A stretch of DNA of 64,000 nucleotides, from the NCBI RefSeq assembly GCF_023898315.1, contig NC_064622.1:163576178-163640177 (forward strand), read 5' to 3'. How positions within the stretch are numbered: position 1 is the first letter of the stretch; each line of letters begins with the position of its first letter. Below, in pieces: positions 1 through 10,114 of the stretch. Source of the DNA: Schistocerca nitens (taxonomy: Eukaryota; Arthropoda; Insecta; Orthoptera; Acrididae). The notes below the pieces were generated by a model. The model saw only the letters and a list, made by a program, of their open reading frames with translations. It was not told where the DNA came from and ran no database searches. The position numbers were made by a program, and so were the translations under genes.

Positions 1-496
1 AATAGTCTTTCGCTCCCTGTATTTTACCCATGCCACCTTCAGAATTTGAAAGAGAGTATTCCAGTTAACATTGTCAAAAGCTTTCTCTAAGTCTACAAAT
101 GCTAGAAACGGAAGATTTGCCTTTTCTTAATCTTTCTTCTAAGATAAGTCGTAAGGTTAGTATTGCCTCACGAGTTCCAACATTTCTACGGAATCCAAAC
201 TGATCTTCCCCGAGGTCCGCTTCTACCAGTTTTTCCATTCGTCTGTAAAGAATTCGCGTTAGTATTTTGCAGCTGTGACTTATTAAACTGATAGTTCGGT
301 AATTTTCACATTTGTCAACACCTGCTTTCTTTGGGATTGGAATTATTATATTCTTCTTGAAGTCTGAGGGTATTTCGCCTGTCTCATACATCTTGCTCAC
401 CAGATGGTAGAGTTTTGTCAGGACTGGCTCTCCCAAAGCCATCAGTAGTTGAGGTGCAGGTGAGCTGCCGTAATGGTTACGTAATTCAAGTACCAT
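1..496 (-). pseudogene. RTE-like LINE reverse transcriptase fragment
   Basis: This is part of a non-LTR retrotransposon polymerase, which copies element RNA into DNA at a nicked chromosomal target. Read from 496 downward, the frame shows the fingers region of an RT: GEIPSDFKKNIIIPIPKK, then YRTISLIS, then DQFGFRRN. The frame ends at about 74, but the catalytic motif A block (FVDLEKAFD) is visible in another frame between about 110 and 1, so there is a frameshift near 110-130. The piece is cut by the window edge and its N-terminal side is missing above about 500. The sequence belongs to the insect endonuclease-RT group often called RTE-like. The fragment at 10115-11790 seems to be another member of the same family in the same orientation. 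It is dead as it stands. Confidence 0.8.
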
Positions 497-791
497 CTAA
501 TAGTTTCTTCCTATATACAGAGTCAAAGTTCTATTTTGGGCAGTGCCCTTTTCGATACTTTTCGCAACCAAATCATTCACTCACTGTTTCGACGTACCTT
601 CGCCATCATTAACACCACAAAGCATGTGTTCATAATAACATCATGAGTGCCATAGATCCTGTTTTATTTTAGTCTAATTTATTTTATATTCCTTTCCGTT
701 TCCTGTAAACCACAGTCTAAAGAGCAACAACGTGGCAGTTGTCCCACTGTCAGTATCCCAAGTTCATCGGGAATGCAAATAACCAATAAAT

Positions 792-991
792 GGCCGGCCG
801 TGGTGGCCGTGCGGTTCTAGGCGCTCCAGTCCGGAGCCGCGCTGCTGCTACGGTCGCAGGTTCGAATCCTGCCTCGGGCATGGGTGTGTGTGATGTCCTT
901 AGGTTAGTTAGGTTTAAGTAGTTCTAAGTTCTAGGGGACTGATGACCACAGCAGTTGAGTCCCATAGTGCCAGAGCCATTTGAACCATTTT
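792..991 (+). mobile_element. tRNA-derived SINE, Leu-like head
   Basis: A 200-bp SINE with a tRNA-like 5' head (A-box-like GTGGCCGTGCGG and an exact B box GGTTCGAATCC near 860) and the shared 3' body ending GAGCCATTTGAACCATTT. The 12-bp duplication TAACCAATAAAT flanks it at 780-791 and 992-1003, so both ends are fixed. The head resembles a class II (Leu/Ser-type) tRNA. Pol III transcription from the internal A/B boxes and mobilisation by a LINE are inferred from the SINE class. Confidence 0.92.
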
Positions 992-1003
992 TAACCAATA
1001 AAT

Positions 1004-1514
1004 ATGAGATGCAACTTTTATAAATATTTTTATCGACATTAAGTTAAAAAAAAGTTATATTTCTATAATGGAACTACATGTTTTCTACTCTGGTTGTGAT
1101 CAGCCTCAAATAGAACCTATTTCTTTTTATGCCCAACTCCATTGCTCAACTCGTTTATGCACAGTATGTCGTTTAGTGCGAGGTGTCACAGGACTTACGC
1201 CACGTTCATCCTCGACAGAGTACAATAATATGTATGCTGGGTACCAGCTTGTCATCTGCTATTGAGCTGTTCGATTTGTGACAGAACAGGGATATAGCTT
1301 AGTGTCGCAGAGCTGTCTTGCACTAATAGCAACCATTAATAACATCTTGGTAGTATTAGTAGTATTTTTATATGGAGACAGTGTGTATGTCTGTGTTGTA
1401 GAATATTTGAATGTGTGTAAGAACGTCTTGGACTCACCTAGTGCAATACATAAAACATAACAAGTAGGAAAACCAGTGCCAAACACGAAAATATCTGTGA
1501 TTTCTGAATGCTGC
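1004..1514. other. no recognisable feature
   Basis: AT-rich sequence with only short overlapping reading frames on both strands (at most 91 codons) and no recognised domain, repeat end or splice-bordered exon. Confidence 0.5.
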
Positions 1515-1526
1515 ACATACTGATGT

Positions 1527-1742
1527 GCTCGCATCTCGTGGTCGTGCGGTAGCGTTCTCGCTTCCCACGCCCGGGTTCCCGGGTTCGATTCCCGGCGGGG
1601 TCAGGGATTTTCTCTGCCTCGTGATGGCTGGGTGTTGTGTGCTGTCCTTAGGTTAGTTAGGTTTAAGTAGTTCTAAGTTCTAGGGGACTGATGACCATAG
1701 CTGTTAAGTCCCATAGTGCTCAGAGCCATTTGAACCATTTGA
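1527..1742 (+). mobile_element. tRNA-derived SINE, Gly(CCC)-like head
   Basis: The body is the same as in the SINE at 792 but the tRNA head is different. The head reads like tRNA-Gly with a CCC anticodon context (TTCTCGCTTCCCACGC) and B box GGTTCGATTCC. The 12-bp duplication ACATACTGATGT lies at 1515-1526 and 1743-1754. The shared 3' half begins at GTCCTTAGGTTAGTTAGG. Confidence 0.92.
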
Positions 1743-1754
1743 ACATACTGATGT

Positions 1755-2519
1755 AAGCGGCGACCAGTTGCAGAAAAAGTTGCAACGGACACCGTTTTAA
1801 ACCGAAACGGTTATGCTGAATATCAAATGCCGTTCAATAACTACATACAGTAATCAAAAAGTAGTGTTATGTTGTGATTACAATAGTTTATTGATTAACG
1901 TTTCAGCGATTTGACTGGTAGGAGCCAGTCGTCATCACGTATTTATTTTCGAGCGCCACGGGCTGGCTATGTTGCCTGTTCTATAGGTTCTTGCAGGACC
2001 ATGTCAAGTGTGGCTGACGCAAGCCCACACCGTTAGCCTCGCCACTGCAATCTGCCAATCACAGATATTTTCTTGGAGCAAAGTGACTTTAGTCGCATCA
2101 GACAGGTGTAGAGATCACTGTTGAAACTCACCATCTGCAGACCACAGAAGACTAACACGAACCAACGCAAGGCGGTCTCGCTCAACATAGTGACCGACCA
2201 CTGCTCCGCTGCCCTGGGTTTCCACGGAAACAACTGGTTTTGGAACCATCCCGCTACCCTATTACAGTTGACAGTCATCATTGTTGTTATCTAGGAAGCG
2301 AGTTCCAGTAGCAGTCTCGGTTTGGTGGTGCGGATTTTGGGTCAATTCTAGTGTCCGATACCACCCGTCGGGATGTTATTTTGTTTGTGCCGCAGATTGC
2401 TGTCGATGAACGTTAAATAGTTTCTCTGGATTTCCTCGTTACTCGCGTATATTAAAACTTCGATGAAGATTGTTTTGTTTTGGTCTCGTAATTTGTTTTC
2501 AGCATCTTTTGTTAATGCA
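1755..2519. other. no recognisable feature
   Basis: Nothing in this stretch resembles a known domain or a repeat end. An 82-codon minus-strand frame at 2033-2281 has no family hallmarks. Part of the stretch may be the 5' non-coding side of the Merlin element that follows, but I could not find its terminal repeat. Confidence 0.4.
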
Positions 2520-3410
2520 AGTAGTCGTGATTTATAAGTAGTCGTGATTTATAAGGCCTTGATTTCTCAAGCTGTTCGTGACCGTACGTCAACTATAAAA
2601 TTTTTGCTGTCATTGGGCGTCATTGCTGAAATTTGCAAGTGCAGTGTCTGTGGAAATTATATGGTTTTGACGAAGATTGCGCCATCACGAACTTCCGACG
2701 AATACACGTGGAGGTGCAGAAAAAATAACATGTGGAAATCCATACGCAGGGGGACGTGGTTCGAAAGATCGAGGCCGAATTTAGAAGTAATTGTCATGCT
2801 AACCTACTATTTTTGCTATGAATATTCTTGAAAATCTGTCATGCACGAATCAGGGGTTTCGTGTGGCACTGTAGTCGACTGGTTCTCATTTTGTAGAGAA
2901 GTCTGCGGGGAGTTTATAAAGTATAGGGAGTCATTGGGGGGGGGGGGGCAGGGGTTATAGTTGAAGTTGATGAGTCACATTTTGGAAAGAGAAAGTACGA
3001 AAGGGGGCACGAGGTTGTTGGGCTTTGGATTTTTGTAGTAGTAGTTTCTAGAGGAGATTGTACTGATGTTGTATTTAGGGTTGTACCAAATCGGACAAAG
3101 GAAGTCTTGGCATCTTTAATAGAAGAATATGTTGAAGACGGTTTTGTAGTTACGTCGGATGGGTTTGCTTCGTACAAAGGGTTGGGTGAAAGGGTTTATC
3201 ATCATTTGTTCGTGAATCACAATATTCAGTTTAAAGATTATAAGACTGGGGCATGTACTAATACTATCGACGGGTACTGGGGGGGGCTGCAAAATCTGTT
3301 GTCGGGCGGGGAAAGAGAAGAATTTCTGTGTTGCAAGGCCATTTAGATGGATACTGTTGGAGGGAGAGTATTCCTAAAGGTTATTGTTTATTTCTTGCAT
3401 TTATGAAAGT
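2520..3410 (+). pseudogene. Merlin-type (IS1595-like) DDE transposase relic
   Basis: Merlin elements are cut-and-paste DNA transposons whose transposase resembles bacterial IS1595/IS1016 enzymes. The N-terminal part (frame from 2544) has a zinc-binding pattern, CKCSVCGNYM followed by WRCRK. After a frameshift near 2830-2860 and the 13-G run at 2936-2948, the catalytic core follows: VEVDESHFGKRKYERGHE (first D), VVTSDGFASYKGL (second D) and TIDGYWGGL, where the third acidic residue, normally E, is D. FVNHNIQF sits between the second and third motifs, as expected for the family. The frames are disrupted at least twice, so the gene is inactive. Terminal inverted repeats were not found. Homology to Merlin is clear; the exact element boundaries are not. 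Confidence 0.75.
2936..2948 (+). repeat. 13-bp G homopolymer
   Basis: An uninterrupted run of 13 G within the Merlin relic, just before the catalytic DES motif. It marks a likely slippage site where the reading frame is lost. Confidence 0.9.
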
Positions 3411-4043
3411 AGTCAGCAAAATATACAAGCCTCGTTTTGTTAGTTAGGTGTTGGTGGGCCTGATACTTTTTTCTTGTTTTACGTTGCGTTTTTTTATGTT
3501 ACTGTATTGTGCCAGTGCTAATTTTTTGGTTTCTCTGGAGGAAGGCTTGTCTGTCGTTTTCATATTTTATGTTTACGATGGTGGGTCGAGGGATATTGCT
3601 GTCTCTTTGCCGGAGGGTTTATGTTATTGACTCGTGGTTTCATTTTTTTTACTATTTTAAAATTTTGCGTCTCATTGAGTGCGGGTGGTAGGGAAGTGCT
3701 GATCATTAGTTATTCTGGATTTTGCTTCTTTCGTTACAGATTGACCTTCTAATATTATTATTTCTAGTTATGTCCCTATTTCGTTCTTGGCAGCCTCGAC
3801 CTTTGACTCCTTTGGAAGTTCATATGGGGTAATTTTCTTTTTATGTAGCCACTTTTATGTTTTCCTTTTCGATGTTTCTGCTACGCTTCTCTTATTTTTA
3901 CAGTCACTCCTGGTGTATCAGTTTTACTGAGTGTTATTTGGAGCTACTGTAGCTGGTGTGACTTTCGTGTAGGTACTATACTTATCGGTTACAAGGCTTG
4001 GTCATTTTTGCGTTATATTTCTTTGCGTGTGCAGTAATGTGTG
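3411..4043. other. no recognisable feature
   Basis: T-rich on the + strand, with two short overlapping plus-strand frames at 3448-3691 that look like chance hydrophobic translations of T-rich DNA. Possibly the 3' flank of the Merlin element. The last bases, TGTG at 4040-4043, are the left target duplication of the Gypsy element. Confidence 0.4.
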
Positions 4044-4079
4044 TGTAGCGACGCTGCCGCGCGCTAATTCAAGCTCGCT

Positions 4080-4142
<63 letters not shown>

Positions 4143-4534
4143 CGTGTCAGTGCAGTGCTGTGCGGTCGTAATTACTGTACACGACGTCTGTGTAGTTCCG
4201 CGCCCAACCTCTAGAGGCGCTGTGTTTTCTAGCTTTTATATACGTTCTGTTTACTATTATTATTCATTGTTTTTTGAGTTAATTAGTAGTTCCGTGCCTC
4301 CTGGTTTGTGTGGACGAGTACTGTTTTCTCTCCTAACTACGGAAGTTTTCACAGGATTAAGGATTCTTCTGTAGAGGCCGGAAGCAAATTTTGTAACTCC
4401 GATCAGTCCATGCATGCCGGGCGTCGTCAGATACGCACTCGCAATGAAGTTATTGTCGTTGAACTGCAGGTCTTTATTCTTCTGAATCACGTTAAGCAAA
4501 GGTCGGACAGTCACCAGTTTAGCTGAACCCGACA
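4044..4534 (+). repeat. 5' LTR of the Gypsy element
   Basis: Starts TGTAGCGACGCTGCC and ends GAACCCGACA, giving TG...CA borders. It contains a (TG)n tract at about 4081-4135 and a TATA-like stretch (TTTTATATACG) near 4235 that could be the promoter. The matching copy is at 8767-9257. Confidence 0.95.
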
Positions 4535-4536
4535 AG

Positions 4537-4554
4537 TGGTGACCCCGACGTGAT
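4537..4554 (+). promoter_or_regulatory. Primer-binding site for tRNA-Trp
   Basis: The 18 bases TGGTGACCCCGACGTGAT begin two bases after the 5' LTR. They complement the 3' end of tRNA-Trp (…GTCGGGGTCACCA), the same primer match used by avian sarcoma/leukosis viruses. This should prime minus-strand DNA synthesis. Confidence 0.9.
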
Positions 4555-4590
4555 CCAAGCAGAAACCGACGTGATTAAGAAGAAGCAGGC

Positions 4591-5440
4591 GTGAGCTACG
4601 TAAGTAACGAGCACATAATGACCGAACAGCAGGCCGTCTCCAGGATTGCAGTCTGTTTGCCGCCGTTCAACCCGGTACTCTGGTTCGCGCAGGCAGAGGC
4701 AAGTTTTAGCTGCGCTGGAATAAAGGCAGAAGCAACTAAATCTGCGCTGATTGTGAGCCAGCTCGACCAACGTTACGCAGCCGAGGTGCAGGACATAATC
4801 ACAGCACCGCCCGAGACTGGAGCTTATGCCAGGCTAGAACAGAGTTGGTTCGACGGGTGGCCGCGTCACAAGAGGACCGGATACGTCAGGTTCTGACACA
4901 GGAAGAAATTGGCGACAGGAAGTCTTCTCAATATCTGAGACATCTACGCAGCAAAGTTGACACCGTTACTGTGCCAGACAGTCTGCTCAGAACGCTGTGG
5001 AGCAGTAGGTTACCGCCACAAATAAAAGCCATAATCGCCTCACAAACGGACATGCCGCTGGATGACGTGGCGCAGCTAGCAGACTGGATTCAGGACGCGG
5101 TAACACCGGCTCAGGTCAGCGCAGTCGCGGCGTTGGACAACAGTACAAACAGTACCGCGTCTGTAGCACGGACCGACCACGATTCACTCGCGGCCAAGGT
5201 TGAGCTTTTGTGCGCCCAGGTCAGTGCGCTGCTGGCACTAGACGACGACAACAATAGAAGCCGACACACGGCGGCGTTCGAGAAGCAGATCTTCCGGCGG
5301 TACTACCACTCCGCAAGGCGAGGTACCGTTGTGCTGGTACCACCGACGATTCGGCGATCAGGCAAGGAAGTGCACATCGCCATGCTCGCACCCAAACACC
5401 ACCGGCGGTCGACAATAGGCGCAACCGACTGCCAGTTATC
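4591..5440 (+). pseudogene. gag of the Gypsy element (frameshifted)
   Basis: Gag packages the element RNA into virus-like particles. The frame opens with ATG at 4591 and shows the arthropod Gypsy gag pattern LPPFNPVLWFAQAEASF, then EVQDIITAPPETGAYARL. It loses phase near 4845, where the overlapping frame 4845-5942 takes over (RTLWSSRLPPQIKAIIASQT, a typical gag helix). The C-terminal metal-binding block is out of phase again. A different frame around 5330-5400 reads CWYHRRFGDQARKCTSPC, and the main frame resumes before the protease. A pair of compensating indels therefore flanks the knuckle. The protein is not made intact as it stands. Confidence 0.85.
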
Positions 5441-5942
5441 CTCCAAGCGCCTGTTCGTTACCGATAGGAGTTCCGGCGTAAAGTTTTTAATTGACACTGG
5501 GTCGGACCTGAGTATCATACCACGAACAGCCATACATCGTTGCCGGCCGCCAACTGCCTTCCGTCTGACGGCTGCCAACAATTCTTCCATCGTAACATAT
5601 GGAAAACAGAGGATGGAGCTTAATCTCGGCCTTCGTCGCCCGTACGAGTGGACTTTTACAGTGGCTGACGTCACAGAGGCGATCGTCGGGGCTGACCTCC
5701 TGGCGCACTACCACCTGCTGCCGGACGTCGCGAACGCACGCTTGGTAGACAGTGTCACTGGCTTAGCAGTCACGGGTTTCCGTCGCAACACCGCAACGCA
5801 CAGTGCCAAGTTGGTCCATGCTACGGAGGATGAGTACACTGAATTACTGCTTAACTATCCGAACTTGACCAGGCCGCCCGGCGCTCCCAGGTTCATACCA
5901 CATGCCGACCTAGACGTCTCGCTCCGGACCGATTGTCGATAG
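5441..5942 (+). pseudogene. Gypsy aspartic protease region
   Basis: Retroviral-type aspartic protease that would cut the polyprotein. It lies in the C-terminal part of the frame 4845-5942. The catalytic motif is FLIDTGSDLSIIP (the D-S/T-G triad as DTGS), and the flap and C-terminal helix follow as EAIVGADLLAHYHL. The start of the RT linker (PRFIPHADLDVSLRTD) ends this frame at a stop at 5940-5942. The RT continues in the overlapping frame that starts near 5933, so there is a frameshift at the PR-RT border. Identity as Gypsy protease is firm; activity is unlikely. Confidence 0.88.
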
Positions 5943-6646
5943 CGAATGCAGAATTTGACGCCATGATTCGCGAGGGCATAATGCGGCCATCTAAGAGCCC
6001 GTGGTCCTCCGCATTACATCTTGTTCCGAAGAAGGATGGAGCTTGGCGCCCATGCGGTGACTACCGTGCGCTTAACGCGCGAACAGTGCCGGACAGATAT
6101 CCCGTTCCGTTACTGAGGGATTATAATCACGCTTTACATTGTGCCACGGTGTTCACAGTTCTGGACTGCGCTAAAGCGTATACACAGATTCCAGTGACCA
6201 ATGACGACATTGCAAAGACTGCAATAATAACGCCTTTCGGTTTATTTGAAAGCAAATTTATGACTTTCGGTTTACGCAATGCCGCTCAGACCTGGCAAAG
6301 GTTTATAGACTCGGTTCTCCAGGGGCTGCCGTTTTGTTTCGCCTACCTGGACGATGTGTTAGTGTTCTCTGCTGACCATGAACAACACCGACAACATCTG
6401 CGAGAGATTTTCGAGCGATTGGAGCGTTACGATGTCGTCTTGAACGTGGACAAGTGTGTTTTTGGGCAGTCAGAGGTGACATTTCTTGGCCATAAGATTT
6501 CTGCTGAAGGCCCTCTTCCTCTGTCCGAGAAGGTGGACGCTATCCTACAGCTACCCCGACCAACTACGATCAAAGAATTACGTCGTTTTTTGGGGATGCT
6601 CAATTGTTATCGACGACACCTCCCCCACGCTGCGGAGCTGCAGTAA
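5933..6646 (+). pseudogene. Gypsy reverse transcriptase domain
   Basis: The RT domain has all the usual blocks in order: WSSALHLVPKKDGAWRPCGD, LNARTVPDRYPVP, TVLDCAKAYTQIPV (motif A aspartate), the FGLRNAAQTWQRF block, FCFAYLDDVLVFSAD (catalytic YLDD), then FLGHKISAEG and LRRFLGMLNCYRRHLP. The frame ends at 6646 just after the thumb. The coding sense carries on in the frame from 6604, so a frameshift separates RT from RNase H. The RT core is complete and uninterrupted over about 235 residues. It belongs to the Ty3/Gypsy type by the FLGH and LDD patterns. Confidence 0.93.
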
Positions 6647-7351
6647 CTTTGACAGCGGTATTATCAGGCCACAAAGTAAATAGAAAGTCTCTGATACAGT
6701 GGACAGAGGACATGTGTTCTGCGTTCGAGGCAACAAAGAAGGGCATGGCCGACGCGGCGCTTCCCGCACACCCACGGCTCGACGCGCCGTTAGCAATTGT
6801 CGTAGACGCGAATCAGACGGCGATCGGAGCTGCGTTACAACAATGGTCGGACAACGCATGGCAGCCACTGGCGTATTATTCCCACAAGCTTTCGCCTGCA
6901 CAGAGAAAATGGAGCACATATGACCGTGAGCTCCTGGCAGTATACCAGGCAGTGAAATATTTCCGCCCCCAAGTGGAAGCGCGAACTTTCACGGTATATA
7001 CAGACCACAAGCCACTCACGTTCCCCTTCCGTCAGAATAGTGTCAACTGCTCCCCCCGTCAATTTCATCATCTTGAGTTCGTGGCCCAGTTTACTACTGA
7101 CATTAGACATATTTCTGGGATCGACAACATTGTTGCGGATTGCCTATCACGGATCAGCAGTGTTTCCAGCACCATAGACTTTCCTGCACTGGCACAGGCA
7201 GAGAGAGACGACGAAGAACTCCTTGCCTATGTTAAAGATACGGCTTCCGCATTGCAACTGAAACTCGTTGATGTTCCGGGGGAAGATACACAGCTATACT
7301 GCGATGTTTCACGCGGCCGACCTCGTCCTTTTCTGACGCCGGCTTTTAGAA
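6604..7351 (+). pseudogene. Gypsy RNase H and linker to integrase
   Basis: RNase H removes the RNA strand after reverse transcription. The frame 6604-7407 shows LAIVVDANQTAIGAALQQ (first catalytic D), KWSTYDRELLAVYQAVKYF (the E block), FTVYTDHKPLTF (second D) and HISGIDNIVADCLSRI (final D). The integrase linker follows to 7351, where an inverted SINE begins; the frame then runs into SINE sequence and stops. The C-terminal D at NIVADCLSR is the usual end of RNase H in Gypsy elements. All catalytic residues are kept, so decay here came mainly from the SINE and the neighbouring frameshifts. Confidence 0.9.
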
Positions 7352-7552
7352 TGGCTCTGAGCACTATGGGACTTAACATCTATGGTCATCAGTCCCCTAG
7401 AACTTAGAACTACTTAAAAGTAACTAAACTAAGGACAGCACACAACACCCAACCATCACGAGGCAGAGAAAATCCCTGACCCCGCCGGGAATCGAACCCG
7501 GGAACCCGGGCGTGGGAAGCGAGAACGCTACCGCACGACCACGAGATGCGGG
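7352..7552 (-). mobile_element. SINE (Gly-like head) inserted in Gypsy integrase
   Basis: Reverse-oriented copy with body at the left and tRNA-Gly-like head at the right (GAATCGAACCC is the inverted B box). The 12-bp duplication CGGCTTTTAGAA lies at 7340-7351 and 7553-7564, and removing one copy plus the SINE restores the integrase frame. The 3' tail after GAGCCAT is missing. Confidence 0.94.
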
Positions 7553-8771
7553 CGGCTTTTAGAAGACAAGCCTTTGATACAGTACATGGATTGTGCCATC
7601 CCGGGGTACGCCCGACATTCCGCCTAGTATCGCAACGTTTCGTGTGGTCGGGCATGCAAAAAGACTGCCGCGAGTGGGTCCAATCTTGTCTTCGGTCTCA
7701 ACGCTGCAAGATTAACCGCCATGTACACGCACCGAGCGGCGATTTTCCTGATACCACCGCCCGCTTTGCCCACGTACATTTGGATGTAGTCGGAACACTT
7801 CCACCTTCGAACGGACAAAGGTATCTGTTTACAATGATCGACCGTTTTACACGTTGGTCGGAGGCAGTGCCGGTGGATAAAATCACAGCAGACACATTAA
7901 CTTCCGCTTTTGCAATGACTTGGTTGGCAAGATTTGGGTGCCCACTACATATTACCACTGACCGCGGACGGCAATTTGAATCAGACCTGTTCTCACGGCT
8001 GGCCAAGTTCTGTGGTTGCACCCACCATAAGACCACAAGTTGTCACCCAGCAAGCAACGGAATGATCGAACGCTGGCACCGTTGTTTGAAGGCCGCGCTG
8101 ATGTGCCACGAAGAAACCTGGACAACCGCACTACCAGTGGTCTTGTTAGGCTTACGGACGACTTTCAAACCAGACCTAGCGGCAGAACTGGTTTATGGAG
8201 AAACACTGCGCCTTCCTGGTGACTTTGTAGACGCTCATGCCATAGAGACAGTTGCTACTGGCCAAACGGATTTCTTTCGACGCTTGAGGGACCATGTGTC
8301 AAAGATTCGCCCTCCGAAAGCCACACGTCATGGCAAGCCGCCCACTTTCGGGCACCAGGACCTGGAACAACGTCGTCACGTCATGCTCCGCACTGAGGGC
8401 GTTAAACCGCCTCTACAAGCCCCTTGTTCTGGTCCATATGAAGTGCTACGGCGCAGTGCCCACACGATGGATATCCTAGTGAACGGCAAACCACGACTGT
8501 TGCGTTGGATCGGGTTAAACCTGCGTATGTTTTTCCTGCCACCCCACTAGCGGCAGCTCGTCGTAGGCATCCACCTACCGCTGTTCCAGACACTGACGCC
8601 ACATCTCCGGCGCCGACCCTTCAACATCCGCCGCCCATCGCAGCACAACACCCGCCTCCTGACGCTGTTCCTCTTCCACCGACGCGGACGACCCGTTCGG
8701 GATGTCGGGTCCACTTTCCGACGCGGTATCTCGACGCCGACGCTCCGCTTCCGCCCGGGGGGCTGATGTAG
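7553..8771 (+). pseudogene. Gypsy integrase (C-terminal part frameshifted)
   Basis: Integrase inserts the cDNA into host DNA. The frame 7546-8550 shows the zinc-binding HHCC region (VHGLCHPG, then DCREWVQSCLRSQRC). The catalytic D,D-35-E core follows: HVHLDVVG (first D), HITTDRGRQFES (second D) and HPASNGMIERWH (E). The C-terminal domain is split: the frame ends at 8550, while an overlapping frame from 8505 (DRVKPAYVFPATP, then a proline-rich tail ending at 8771 inside the LTR) carries the expected end. A frameshift therefore lies near 8505-8550. The N-terminal zinc finger begins upstream of the SINE at 7340-7351. Confidence 0.92.
8750..8766 (+). promoter_or_regulatory. Polypurine-tract region before the 3' LTR
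   Basis: The G-rich run CCCGGGGGGCTGA directly abuts the 3' LTR at 8767 and is the likely primer site for plus-strand synthesis, although it is shorter and less purine-pure than usual. Confidence 0.5.
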
Positions 8772-8810
8772 CGACGCTGCCGCGCGCTAATTCAAGCTCG
8801 CCGGTGTGTG

Positions 8811-8863
<53 letters not shown>

Positions 8864-9257
8864 CGTGTGTCACTGCAGTGTTGTGCGGTCGTAATTACTG
8901 TACACGACGTCTGTGTAGTTCCGCGCCCAACCTCTAGAGGCGCTGTGTTTTCTAGCTTTTATATACGTTCTGTTTACTATTATTATTCCTTGTTTTTTGA
9001 GTTAATTAGTAGTTCCGTGCCTCCTGGTTTGTGTGTACGAGTACTGTTTTCTCTCCTAACTACGGAAGTTTTCCCAGGATTAAGGATTCTTCTGTAGAGG
9101 CCGGAAGCAAATTTTGTAACTCCGATCAGTCCATGCATGCCGGGCGTCGTCAGATACGCACTCGCAATATAGTTATTGTCGCTGAACTGAAGGTCTTTAT
9201 TCTTCTGAATCAGGTTAAGCAAAGGTCGGACAGCCACCAGTTCAGCTGAACCCGACA
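8767..9257 (+). repeat. 3' LTR of the Gypsy element
   Basis: Same 491-bp length and borders as the left LTR. Differences are scattered substitutions (for example CGCAATGAAG versus CGCAATATAG) and a changed TG tract with one internal interruption. Confidence 0.95.
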
Positions 9258-9261
9258 TGTG

Positions 9262-9873
9262 TAAAGATTTTCATCTTTTGAAAGTCTTGTCGTATTCTGT
9301 AGTTCACTAACAAAATCATTTTTTAAGCACGTTTCTGATCTTTTATAAGATTTTTGGGCAACAAACAGTAATATTGGAATCGGTAACTAGAAATGACCTC
9401 CTACATAGTTTGCTTCTAGTTACCAATTACAACTATTCGACGGTTCATTATTTAGATCGTTTTTGCAGTACGTGTGGAAAATATAATATAATATATGCAC
9501 TCGTAATTGCTCTCGTCTTCTTATTTATTTCAGTCATCTTCAACTCGTGTAAACAAAATTCGCGCGGTAATAACAGTCGCGTTAAATGTATCGTTTTATG
9601 GCATGCTGCATTCGTTTGTTTAAGAGTATGATCCGTTCGATTCATAGATGGTCCATTGCAGCATCTTTGCCTTACGTATGACGTCACTGGTCAAAGCCGA
9701 CAAGTGGTACCGGACACTAGAATTTATCCAATTTTAAATGTAACGTTACTCTACATCTACAAATCACAGTGTGTGAGGCGGAGTACTCGAGGCGGGACTG
9801 TTATTTTCCGCCTTTTCTGATCCACTCCTAAATACTGCGAGAGAGAACGGCTGCCAGCAAGTGCACCTTGTTG
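9262..9873. other. Unassigned, with possible LINE 3' tail at 9748-9870
   Basis: No gene is seen. The segment 9748-9870 (CTCTACATCTACAAATC then GTGTGTGAGGCGGAGTACT) resembles, in reverse, the 3' untranslated tail of the jockey/CR1-like LINEs elsewhere in the window (compare 33400-33470). It may be a degraded minus-strand LINE end. Confidence 0.35.
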
Positions 9874-9886
9874 CTCTAATCTTCAA

Positions 9887-10101
9887 AAAAATGGTTCAAA
9901 TGGCTCTGAGCACTATGGGACTTAACATCTATGGTCATCAGTCCCCTAGAACTTAGAACTACTTAAATCTCAGTAACCTAAGGACATCATCAACACCCAG
10001 TCATCACGAGGTAGAGAAAATCCCTGACCTCGGCGGGAATCGAACCCGGGAACCCGGGCGTGGGAAGCGAGAACGCTACCGCACGACCACGAGCTGCGGA
10101 C
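9887..10101 (-). mobile_element. SINE, Gly-like head
   Basis: Full-length reverse copy with duplication CTCTAATCTTCAA at 9874-9886 and 10102-10114. The inverted B box reads GGAATCGAACCC, and the Gly-like anticodon region is GCGTGGGAAGCGAG. It sits at the downstream edge of the RTE-like LINE fragment. Confidence 0.93.
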
Positions 10102-10114
10102 CTCTAATCTTCAA

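Larger units (their letters stand above)
4044..9257 (+). mobile_element. Full-length Ty3/Gypsy LTR retrotransposon
   Basis: This 5214-bp element has two 491-bp LTRs in direct orientation (4044-4534, 8767-9257), a primer-binding site after the left LTR, a polypurine tract before the right one, and a TGTG duplication at 4040-4043 and 9258-9261. The domain order is gag, protease, RT, RNase H, integrase, which defines Ty3/Gypsy; no envelope frame exists between integrase and the 3' LTR. I count roughly 14 substitutions between the LTRs apart from the TG tract, about 3%, so the insertion is fairly recent. Several frameshifts, a stop after the RT and a SINE in the integrase make it non-autonomous. 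Confidence 0.95.

Noticed and set aside
840..890. tRNA-gene-like boxes at many places (for example 792-880, 1531-1603, 13570-13640, 28170-28235, 34630-34690, 38325-38390)
   Set aside because: All sit in SINEs or palindromic repeats and continue into non-tRNA bodies, with mispaired acceptor or anticodon stems. I call no functional tRNA gene.
8505..8771. Proline-rich frame as a separate gene or envelope protein
   Set aside because: It continues the integrase C-terminus in a shifted frame and ends inside the 3' LTR. No signal peptide or transmembrane segment is present, so there is no envelope gene.
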